Of a DNA stretch of 64,000 nucleotides, positions 54,700 to 64,000 are shown in pieces. Each line of letters opens with the position of its first letter. Within the stretch, counting starts at the first letter, position 1. The position numbers were made by a program, and so were the translations under genes. Source of the DNA: Beroe forskalii (taxonomy: Eukaryota > Ctenophora > Nuda > Beroida > Beroidae); NCBI GenBank assembly GCA_011033025.1, contig WFMF01000097.1, positions 372,001-436,000 on the forward strand, given 5' to 3'. A model generated the notes under the pieces. The model was given only the letters and a program-made list of their open reading frames with translations. It was not told the DNA's origin and did not search any database.

Positions 54700-57600
54700 C
54701 TCGTATGGCCATATACACTACTTTGCCAAGTGTGTAATCAGTACTCAGTAGTATCATGTCGGAATGCCATGTCCATTTTACAGGCTGTACAACGTACTTA
54801 CGTCTTAATTTCACGTAACTACCTATTGCTTGTATGTTAGAATTGATAAATGTCGATTGTCGTCATCTAATTATGTGGCATGTCCTACTATCATACTTCG
54901 ATAATCATTTCCCTCATAATCATTTCGTTTCGCTTTGAAGATGTCACGATTAAATTATAACCTCTCTAGAATTTTATTGTGAAAACCAAGTTTTTATTTC
55001 CCCTTTATTAATTCTCTTAACTGTTCTACTAAAAGGCATTGAGTCCAAGTGGCATAATTGATCATCATCTCATGATTTTTCTTAATACTCAGGATACGAG
55101 ATTTCAATGTTCGCGGTCAAAACTCTTACCGCTTACCAAGTTTTTATGTTTTACACCAGTTTACTTCAGTTTAAACAACCGAACAGGGTTCCACAGACTC
55201 AACGATTGCTGTCAAAGGACTTGAGGAGGGAAATAAAGCACTCGCTTAGGGTAAAGAAAAGTTGTTTAAAATTGTTTGTGATTTCATCCTGAAGCTGAAT
55301 AATGCATAATTCTTATTATCTTTTCGCTACCGCCAAACACTTTGGCGCTATAAATACTGCTGCATTGAGGAGACTAAAGAGTATAGATAGCATGAATTCC
55401 AGAAAACCAAATCCACATGTGTTCTCACAGAATCAAATGTAATGAAATGCGCATAATATGCAACATATGCAAACCCCTAAATGATAAATTATGCAGCATA
55501 TAAGGATGATTTAATTGACTCTTAAAACAGCTTTTGAATAGAAACCATCCCTCACTCCGGCAATTATTGCAGGATAAATGGCTAAATTCCTACGCGGATT
55601 CGCTGTCCTTTATTGTTCCATTTTGTGTTATTAGACCTCACATGCATCGCGATTATGTACATAGAAAAGGAGAATCTTACTTTGCGATTTCGGAGGATTC
55701 ATTGCACAACAATAATAATCATTTACAATGTCTATAACATTGAACAATCCCTTGTTGAATCTTTAGAGCACGTGAAGTCATTAAGGATGAAAGGTAAATC
55801 TCTTTTTAGAATGCTGTATCATTAAAAAGGAGTTTGTTTTGTTCTTCATCACGTCCATGATGAAGGTCATTTCCTGCACTCTTCCTATTATAATTCTTAG
55901 CGTACCTCCATATCATGATTAGCATATCATGATTAGCACTTCCGTACTGTAGTATATAGATAGAAATTTAATATCAATAATAATTTGCTTTACTCAAGTA
56001 TTATGATTTTCAAGCCAACCAGTGGATATTTTGATAATAAATTGAGAAATTTCAATAAACCTTACAAAGCGTATCATCAGTAGTTGTCGTTGGATGCATT
56101 GCGCCTTGCTGTAGGGAAATTGTCAGTCGAATAACTTCTATTCGAATACGAAATATACTTAAAGGTATTAATCTCCTAGTAAACTTTTAGTAAAAACTAA
56201 GCATGGTGCGAGTGATTGTCGAAATTTATCAAAACACTTATAACTTTGAAATTTACAAAAAAAAGTACGACGTAAACGGTGAGAAATACCACGGCCCTGT
56301 GTTTTTCTCAGGACTGTGAGCTGGACTATGAGACTGACACGCGACAATTGACGCATTTCACTTGCCTCGACCAAAGAACAGGCCTGGTTTAGCATCGTAA
56401 CACACCATCTTAAGCCATGATAATGACGTCACTCGCGACCACGAGCTCAGCACTTCGTACCACCAAGGCTCAAGTTACAGTTCATACGTAGAGAGTCTTT
56501 AAAATCACATGCTCTGAGTATTCTCGGTTTAATTTGCAATGCGAGCTGTCACGCGGAACATGTGACACTGAACCACTACTGCCATGTTCTGGGGTGGGTT
56601 ATTTTTAGGAAACTACGTTTATCTGAGGTAATGAGGGGGTGTGTCAGAGTGTTCTCTCATCTGATTTTGGTTGGTTTTTAAACTAAACTGGACAAGAGCC
56701 ACTCCTTCCTCTTTTAAGTGAGAAACTATTTCTAGTGAAAAACTTCTCACTACCCGAGTACTGACGAGATAAGAACCTAGAACGATACTCGAAGAGTAGA
56801 AAGTAGTTCCTATCCGTATTCGGTCAATTGGACATTTGGCCTCACATGGGTTAGGGTCAGGGGGAAAGATAAATTAGGTGTTAGGCCAAAGTTTCAGTTA
56901 GGCCAAATTACCTAGAACCTATCTTGAGTAGGAGACTTACATTGCACACGAAACATACTTTCACATGATCTCCGGGAACGGCCGGGAATCGGGTTTTTGT
57001 CGACCTTATACTATACTCGGCAGTCTCCACTACATTGTATAATTGTTAACAGTTTTGTTCACCTACCTTTCTACTCATCATAGAGACTTGGTCGATCATA
57101 TTACAGCGACTCTGTAGTATTTACAGGGGTAATCGTAAAAATAAATATGACTAATAAAGTATGCAGCGGAAACGAATACGTTATCAATGATCACGGTCAT
57201 TAAACACGAAACTCTGAAATATCAGTATACCTTTTCTAGTAAACCATGTGGTTCCAATCGATTGTTAACTATAATAACCCTATTATTTTAGGTTTTTAAA
57301 TATCATTAGATCATTATAGGGTTCAGTGTGCGTCGTGTAAATTCAATTACTGACTAATGATGGTAGCTAAGTGTGCTGTAAGTGTAAGTACCTTTGTAAC
57401 TTTGTATGTTCAGAGATCTGATAAATCACCAGTCGAGAATTTGAGAAAATTCTTTGTTCTCTGTCCATGCTCTCGGTTTTCTTCATGTTATTTTTGAATT
57501 TTATATATTTTTTCATTTATATTTTTTCATTTTTTTCATAACGTCTACAGTTTATGATAAATTGGCATTTCAAAAAAAAATTTGAATATGGTGTAGCAAT

Positions 57601-58080
57601 CCATCATGTCCCAGCTATTATCATGTAATGTATAATACTTTTGTTAAACATTTAAAGTTTACGTAATGTCCCAAAATACAGCTGCACTCACGGGAACATT
57701 TCGCCGGGCGTTGTTTGGCTGTATTCGTGTGTCACGGTAATGTCATAACTTGATTAAATTTAAACGGTTGTATTGACTTCTGCTCGAGGTGCACCATCGT
57801 TATCTCTTTACCTAGGTGCTTCCAGGAATTATTAACCATGCTAAGTACTGATAATGACATCACTATTAGATCTGTGCTTGTTCTAGGTGTATTTTAGGTT
57901 CGACAATCTACATGCAAGCTTGTATTATAAAAAAATCAGTCTCGACTGTCGGCTTTGGTATCATATTATGATGTATAGGTGTTTTTAACCAACTCCTAAA
58001 TTCTTCGCGGACTCTTCCCTCATTTAGAAAAGACTGGCATATCGGATGCATTAACGAGGATATAGACAGTCGACAGATTT
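54700..58080. other. Intron or spacer, no gene seen
   Basis: AT-rich with short unrelated frames (for example 55534-55825 plus, 56168-56395 minus). If the exons at 53.2 and 58.2 kb are one gene, this is its first coding intron. Confidence 0.5.
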
Positions 58081-58087
58081 TAACTCA

Positions 58088-58146
58088 GCAAATCACTCAC
58101 CAGTTTTTCACCAGTTTTAGCTGACAGTAAATCACTCACCAGTTTG
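58088..58146. repeat. 39-bp duplication of an exon end and donor
   Basis: aaatcactcaccagttt occurs at two places 39 bp apart. Read on the minus strand, AAACTG|GTGAGTGATTT.CTG is repeated, giving two equally good donors (after 58140 and after 58101). Confidence 0.85.
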
Positions 58147-58265
58147 TCGTGACCGTAAGAGTTGCTGGAAGGCGTTGGAGAGGCTCGTCTGGAGGTCGGT
58201 GCTGACTGGGAGAGGACTCGAGCCCGGTGTCCCATGGGCAGGACCGTGCTCTCACACTCCGACAT
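58140..58265 (-). CDS. First coding exon of the 52-58 kb gene, possible kinase N-terminus
   Basis: The ATG follows directly on an acceptor (tttcag|gATG), so there is a 5'UTR exon upstream. 42 codons, MSECESTVLPMGHRARVL to NSYGHDKL, Ser/Pro-rich with RRAS and TPSS phosphosite-like motifs. Donor ctg|gtgagt. It joins the exon at 53196-53306 in phase 0. With the exons at 53.2, 52.4 and 47.5-49.9 kb the model would be 2766 nt, 921 aa. Without the kinase it is a partial gene of unknown function. Confidence 0.6.
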
Positions 58266-58299
58266 CCTGAAAGAAGGCATTAGTTGGTGACTTTGTAAA

Positions 58300-61200
58300 C
58301 TACATTTCATTATGGAAATGATCTCTGACATTCCCTTTCGTTTGAAAGAGAATATTAAACGAAGGGTTAGCATTTTGCAACAAGTAAAAAGTGCAAAGCT
58401 TTAAACCCTCAGCCCACGCTCTCCTATGATTCTTTCGATATATGACGCCATTACGACGGTTTGCACCCCGTTAGTCGTTACGGAACCTTGCAATTTTCTA
58501 ACAGTGAACCAGTTGCCACACGACTGATTCAAATGACATATTGAGAAATGTTGGTGCTGGGGATATTACCATAAAACGCCTGATATTACTTGTAATACCA
58601 GAACCTGTAATACCAGAACCTGTAATATCCGGTGCTGGATGCCAGATGTAATGCACTGCAGTTGCCTCTTAGAACACCTCCAAAAGGTATAATCACACCC
58701 ATAAACCGTATAAAATCTGAAAACCACCTTTCTAACCACAGTATTCGTGACTCACTTCTCACTGCAGATTGTGTGTGCAGCTTACTACTTTATGATTTAT
58801 TGATCTTATGCCTCCGTGAACTCTACGACATATGATTTTGCCCTCTTATTACGTCTTCACTTCCGTTTATCTTGATAATAACGGCATAAACCTCACATTA
58901 TTTAACATGAAACAATAAGTTTTAAAATGACGTGTCACCGCCGATTTCACGCGTGTTTGCTACTTTATCATGTTCCAAAACATTTCCAGGACATGCGATG
59001 GGGAGATCGACCGGCAAGGGATGTCTCCCGGATTTCATATTTCGGTTTTACAAACACGCTATTCCGAGCAACACGCAATTCTGGGCAATATCTGGGCATT
59101 CAAATGACCGTGAATCCAATGACCGTGGCCGGTCATCGGTTGTTATATTTTTGTATACGTTTTAAAAGCCCTTAGTGGTGCCCCAAGCGGGTTTGCAATC
59201 GGTTATTTTCCATGTAACACAGTGTACTTGCTCTACTTCGTTTACTATTTCTGTTACTTCAAGGCAAAGGAAACTTCGTTTTGCCATCCGGACTGACTTT
59301 AATAACCGACTACTTCAGATAGGCTTAACTGAATCGTACTGGTCGCAGGTTTACTCGGAAACACTTCTTGGGTTATTTCTATCCGCAAAACGTGGGTCTT
59401 ATAGTTCAACGTGAACTCGAAGTTACTAGTACTTTCACGGGTCCAAATTGTGTGATCCTCTAGATACATGAGATGCCTGTTACAAGAATTCGAATTAACC
59501 TGAGATATGCTGTTTTTTATTTTAGTTTTGAGATGCTATTTTTATACCTTTTTTAATCTCTGTTTCGGGTCTTTTTAGTTTTTTATATTTGATTCAAATT
59601 TATTCTTTTTTTGTTTTTCAAGAAAACAATCCCTTTGTCAACAACACATGTATAATGTATATGGTTTTTACTCACTGTTCATAGCTACTGAGAGACATGA
59701 TTCTCTAACAAGAGTGTCAAATCCACTGAGTCAAGGAACGAGTAAAACTAATTGTTAAGTATCAAAAAACTTTGTTTTCGAATGTCAGCGTCACCCAAAA
59801 TGGTAGGTGTCTCGATAAATTCGACTCCAGACAAGATACTGGAGTAGCAAGTGTCGGGAATTGTTATTTTAATCTCACTAAATCACGTTTGCCGGTACAA
59901 AAGACATGAATTTGAGGATACGCACGATGCGATGCCAGTAGAGCACAAAACACACACGGTATAGTCTATTATGAGGAGAGGAGAGGAGGAGTATTTAATA
60001 CTATTGGAGGAGAGCGAGGCTACTACAAGCACTTTGTTAACCAGCACACACTCCCCTCCCGCTCTCTAGCCTGGTGTATACTTGATGGTCCTCCGTAAAG
60101 ATTCTCATGTGCACTATCACAGCCTAGGAATATGCTAAATACTGCACGCATATATTCCCTCCTAAGCTCGAAAAAGTACCTGCAAATACGCGGCTTTCAG
60201 CTCATCGACAGAACTTTCTAAGCTATGATATTGACGCCATTTGTAACCGACTACAGCTTGCTCGCGAGTAGTTTCAACGTCTGGGTAATGGGTTTTGCTT
60301 GGAGTTTCAAGACGAGATGCCTGTACCTTGATCCTAGGTACAGTGCGTCCGCTGTGTCCACACTTCAGTCTTTGGTGAAGTTGCTGGAACTAAGTGTCGT
60401 GGTAACTAAGTTATTATAGCCACATAATTACAGCACATACTGAGATAATATATATACTTCGATATTGAATTTTGGGAGTCAATCATTACACCCCGTGTAG
60501 CTGTCACGTGGTAGTTACCTTATTTATTATTCAAACTTTCATAGGGTACCACTGTAATTGGCACCCCTAGAAAAAATCTTAATCTTAATAAAGTAAAGTG
60601 GCGCGCATCATTTTGCAGGCTTTTAGTAGTAGTGTTGAAGAGATGCGAAACTTGATTCTCAGTATTTCTTGTGTTTGATAATCCATAGTATTTCGCTCAA
60701 TGATATAGTCAGGTAACAGGGTTTTCTCACAGCGCAAGTGTCCGTGTTTTATCCTAGCGAACCAGTATATTTTGTAACTGCCGCCAGTAAACGACCAAAT
60801 TCACTGTTCAGGTTCTTAGCCGAGGCTGAGTCTGCATCGTCAAGGCCGGGGGCTGAGGCTGAGACCGAGGACGAGTTCATGAAACTTTCGTGAAGCAACA
60901 ATTTTACATGCCATGATTCTCTGTAAAACTATTTAAAAAGAATCTTTGCCAATTGAATCAGTTAAATTTGATAAGTTTCTCAGGTAAGATTTTAATCTAG
61001 TGAAGATTTCAGTTTGTTAGACCCTTAAATTCAGTCTAAGTTTTAAAATAACACATAAAATTCTGGCAATTAGCTAGTTATCGAATTCGGGAAAATATTG
61101 CCGAGGCCGAGTTTGAAAAAGGGCCGATTTTGGCTGAGGCCGAGTACTCGGTCGTTGTTACATGAAACAACCTTTAAATCTTTATTCTTCGGAGATTTTA

Positions 61201-61990
61201 ATTTACGGCACCATTTTCTTTGTTCGCCGACCTTCGCCTGGACCTAGTTTTTGCATAGCATTTCAGGGAGGAGCTCTTGGTTTTGGTTGGGTTCCCTTTC
61301 ACAGGCCCCCTCGAAAAAGTGAAATCTTATATATAATTTCGTAAATTTTCAAATTTTGCGAGCTGTTGGTAAGTATCAGCTTATCGCAAGGTCACTATTT
61401 TAAAAATGCGATTCACAAAATTTCCTTGTGGTTGAGTATAGAGAACGTATTGATTCGCAATATCCAAGCGTGTTCTTGACCCTTGAGTCTTCATATTACA
61501 CTTTAACAATCAAAGATTCTCTGAAGCTCCTTGAAACTTTGAAACCAATTTTCATATCCTTCAAACAAGAATTTTTATATCCTTCAAACAAGAGTCAAGA
61601 ACACAATAAAATTGTTTCCTTGATTGATAATTGCAACTATAAATAAAATTTCACCAAATTTAAAATCTTAACTTTTAGATAAAACAACAATCCTACATTT
61701 ATATTTTGTAAGACAGAAATTTTATTTCAGGCGACTATTTCAACCGAATAAAATTGAAGTATAAAAATCATCTGTACAAAATTCGTGGCGTATAAATTTC
61801 TGTAGGCTAATTAAATACTGGGTGGCCAAAAAAAGTAAAAAGTGAATTGCTTAATAACTTTGGCTATGGTCGAAGTTTCATGATGAAATTTTGGGATGTC
61901 ATAGGTATGGACTGCAAAATTTTTAATTAAACAAAAACAAAGTGTCTGGCTCAAGTGTCCGGCTCTTTATGACTTGTGCTGCACTTATAT
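58300..61990. other. Right-hand AT-rich region, no gene seen
   Basis: A CpG-poor mixture of old repeats. It includes ttttaaaagcccttagtggtgcc at about 59160, which is also present at about 25590 in the LIR element, and GCCGAG-dense words at 60810-60880 and 61100-61165. Open frames here are short and unsupported. Confidence 0.5.
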
Positions 61991-62019
61991 GTACGGAATA
62001 AGCATTTCATTGCTTTTTC

Positions 62020-62440
62020 TCCTCAGACTGGAATAAGCATTTCATGGTTAGCTTTTTCAGAAAGGTACCCATCAGATTGGTGTAACTGAATGTTAGAAAA
62101 GGTACCCATAATAGGTTGGCGAAACTGGTGGCTCAGAAATGTACCCATAATTTTTAGTGTAACTGGTGGCTCAGAAAGGTACCCATAGTTTGTGAGTGTA
62201 ACTGGTGGCTCAGAAAGGTACCCATAATTGCTCATTGTAACTGGTGGTTCAGAAAGGTACCCATAATTGATTGGTGTAACTGAATGTTAGAAAAGGTACC
62301 CATAATAGGTAGGCGAAACTGGTGGCTCAGAAAGGTACCCATAATTTTTAGTGTAACTGGTGGTTCAGAAAGATACACATTAATGGTTGGTGTAACTGTT
62401 TGTTCGAAAAGGTACCCCATTCTAAAGGTACCATAATTGG
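62020..62440. repeat. Tandem repeat, ggtacccataat units of about 40-60 bp
   Basis: About nine units of aaaggtacccataattggttggtgtaactggtggctcag type, alternating two tails (tgaatgttag and ggtggctcag). Confidence 0.9.
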
Positions 62441-62599
62441 TTGGTAGCTGGTTTCAAAAAAGGTACCTAAAAGCCTAACAGCATGCGTTCATCAGGTGAT
62501 TTGCTATGACCAATTTTGCTCATAAAGGTACTATTGCCTTCTTTTTTGCCCTTCTTTCGTATTATCAGGTTTTCAAAAATTTACATTAAATGTGCAATG

Positions 62600-63032
62600 T
62601 ACCCAACTACCCATTCCGGTACAGAAGTACCTGGTATTATCAGGTATTCAGAAGGTACCTGGTATTATTTGGTACCCATTTACAACCCCATTCTGTGAAG
62701 TACCTGGTATTATCACCCATTTACACCCCATTCAACAGAAGTACCTGGTATTATCGGGTACCCATTTACAACCCCATTCTACAGAAGTACCTGGTATTAT
62801 CGGGTACCCATTTATACCCCATTCAATAGAAGTACCTGGTATTATCGGGTACCCATTTACACCCCATTCAACAGAAGTACCTGGTATTATCGGGTACCCA
62901 TTTACACCCCATTCAACAGAAGTACCTGGTATTATCGGGTACCCATTTACAACCCATTCAACAGAAGTACCTGGTATTATCGGGTACCCATTTACAACCC
63001 CATTCTACAGAAGTACCTGGTATTATCGGGGA
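62600..63032. repeat. Tandem repeat, agaagtacctggtattatcgggtaccc units of about 47 bp
   Basis: Nine to ten units, increasingly uniform to the right. The unit length drifts between about 40 and 47. A 148-codon plus-strand frame running through it (TEVPGIIGYPF repeats) is a by-product of the repeat. Confidence 0.92.
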
Positions 63033-63876
63033 TCTTGACACTCTCTCGTTTTGTGCACAGATTTGAGTTGCCGTGGTTACTGTGTCCCGGGCTACTAGAC
63101 TCGTTTATCATGCTGTGCAGCAGCTAATGTGCGGTCTTACTATACTTCCTTTTGTCTTGCAGTGTCTCCGAACTCAGTCCCTCAATTCCGTGGTATCTGT
63201 CATCTTCGTACTTTTCATTGAAGTAGTGATGGGTAGTGAATATATTCGACATTTATCATTTTATGAGATTGATAAATACTTTCGAAAATTTAAACCATCA
63301 TCGCCCGACCATCATCGTCATTTCAACAAACAATCAGAAACAAAGGTCCTCCAATAGGTCATGTACGGAACCTTGCAAAGTTATAGGAGCATAAATCGTT
63401 GAATACCTTATTGTAACAAATTTAGTAAGCAACTAATTAATCGACAGGAAAATAAGAAAGCAACAAATTAAGAATTTTTTTTAAGGCTGGAAATTAATTA
63501 AGAAACTTTTTTGGATCTGAACATAAATTAAGAAACTTTTATAGCTCCATAGAATGAGAATATTTATTACTGAACATTTTTCCTCAGACGAGCAATAAAG
63601 CAATAATTTAAATGCATGAGATTAGTGAATGACGAGTACTAAATATAATAAAATTTAAATGAAACCGCTTTATACCTATAAGTTTGTGAAATTATCAAAT
63701 TACGTGCTCAACCCGGCAAAAGGATCTAAAAGTAAGTCAACTGAGGTGTCTCTTGAGTCTCTTTAATGGCGTTCGAAATACGAATTTTCTAATATTAACG
63801 TAAAAATAATATTACATTAAATTAAGAGTCACGAAATTAAGGTACATAAAATTAATCTACATATAATTAAAGAAAC

Positions 63877-63948
63877 ATGAAATTAAGAAGCAGTTTATTA
63901 AGAAACTTTTTCGCCCGGTTTCTTAATAAACTGCTTTCTTAATTTCAT
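63877..63948. repeat. 30-bp palindrome with short loop
   Basis: Arms atgaaattaagaa.gcagtttatt and the complement (63877-63906, 63918-63948) pair over 30 bases with one bulged base and an 11-nt loop. Related taattaagaaactttt words recur at 63490-63540, so it is probably a terminus of a repeat near the window edge. Confidence 0.8.
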
Positions 63949-64000
63949 GTAATAAGGTAGTTGAAATTAGATTGAAAATGGTAAAATCCTTCCAAGAAAT

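Noticed and set aside
61815..61990. ggtggccaaaaaaagt start resembling a mariner-type terminus
   Set aside because: No matching inverted end or transposase found nearby.
62592..63038. 148-aa plus frame with VPGIIGYPF repeats
   Set aside because: Runs entirely through a minisatellite whose unit happens to stay open; no start context or domain.

Overview
The window is nuclear DNA from a eukaryote, most likely a marine invertebrate or an early-branching animal such as a sponge or ctenophore. The species cannot be named from sequence alone. The evidence is AT-rich DNA, GT-AG introns of 0.1 to 10 kb, animal-type genes (OSBP, CEP44, a tyrosine kinase) and many minisatellites and small TIR transposons. 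There are no operons, rRNA genes or CRISPR arrays.

Layout. A 22-bp palindromic minisatellite (about 285-1316) is followed by a small three-exon plus-strand gene of unknown function (1868-2421) with a TATA box and poly(A) signal. From 3.8 to 28.9 kb the minus strand carries a complete 12-exon oxysterol-binding protein gene of 714 aa: PH domain, coiled coil, FFAT-like motif and ORD with the EQVSHHPP signature. Its introns hold G-rich minisatellites, a TTAA-flanked transposon, two copies of a MITE, a possible alternative first exon at 17.1-17.3 kb, a 362-aa serine-rich open frame at 18.7-19.8 kb, and a 3-kb long-inverted-repeat element with a SINE inside one arm. At 33.3-33.9 kb there is a minus-strand UBA-like gene whose reading frame seems to break. 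A 1.1-kb minisatellite (38.85-39.95 kb) precedes an intronless CEP44 gene (41.6-43.1 kb). Next come a second TTAA-flanked element (45.0-46.8 kb) and an intact kinase gene (47.5-49.9 kb). The kinase combines PUB, tyrosine-kinase, RA, PH and a second PH-like domain. Three phase-compatible small exons at 52.4, 53.2 and 58.2 kb may be its 5' end. The rest is repeats: a hAT-like element inside a 21-bp satellite, two GTACC-rich minisatellites, and a 30-bp palindrome near the right edge.

Main points of interest: (1) the PUB-TyrK-RA-PH kinase has an HCD catalytic motif and lacks the activation-loop tyrosine; (2) short exon/intron boundary segments have repeatedly been tandemly copied, at five junctions in OSBP (including its possible alternative exon) and the kinase-associated gene, giving decoy or alternative splice sites; (3) there is a dense and partly nested set of non-autonomous transposons. 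The genes do not form one obvious pathway. OSBP acts at ER-Golgi contacts, CEP44 at centrioles, and the kinase probably links ubiquitin/p97, Ras-type GTPases and membranes, as inferred from its domains.
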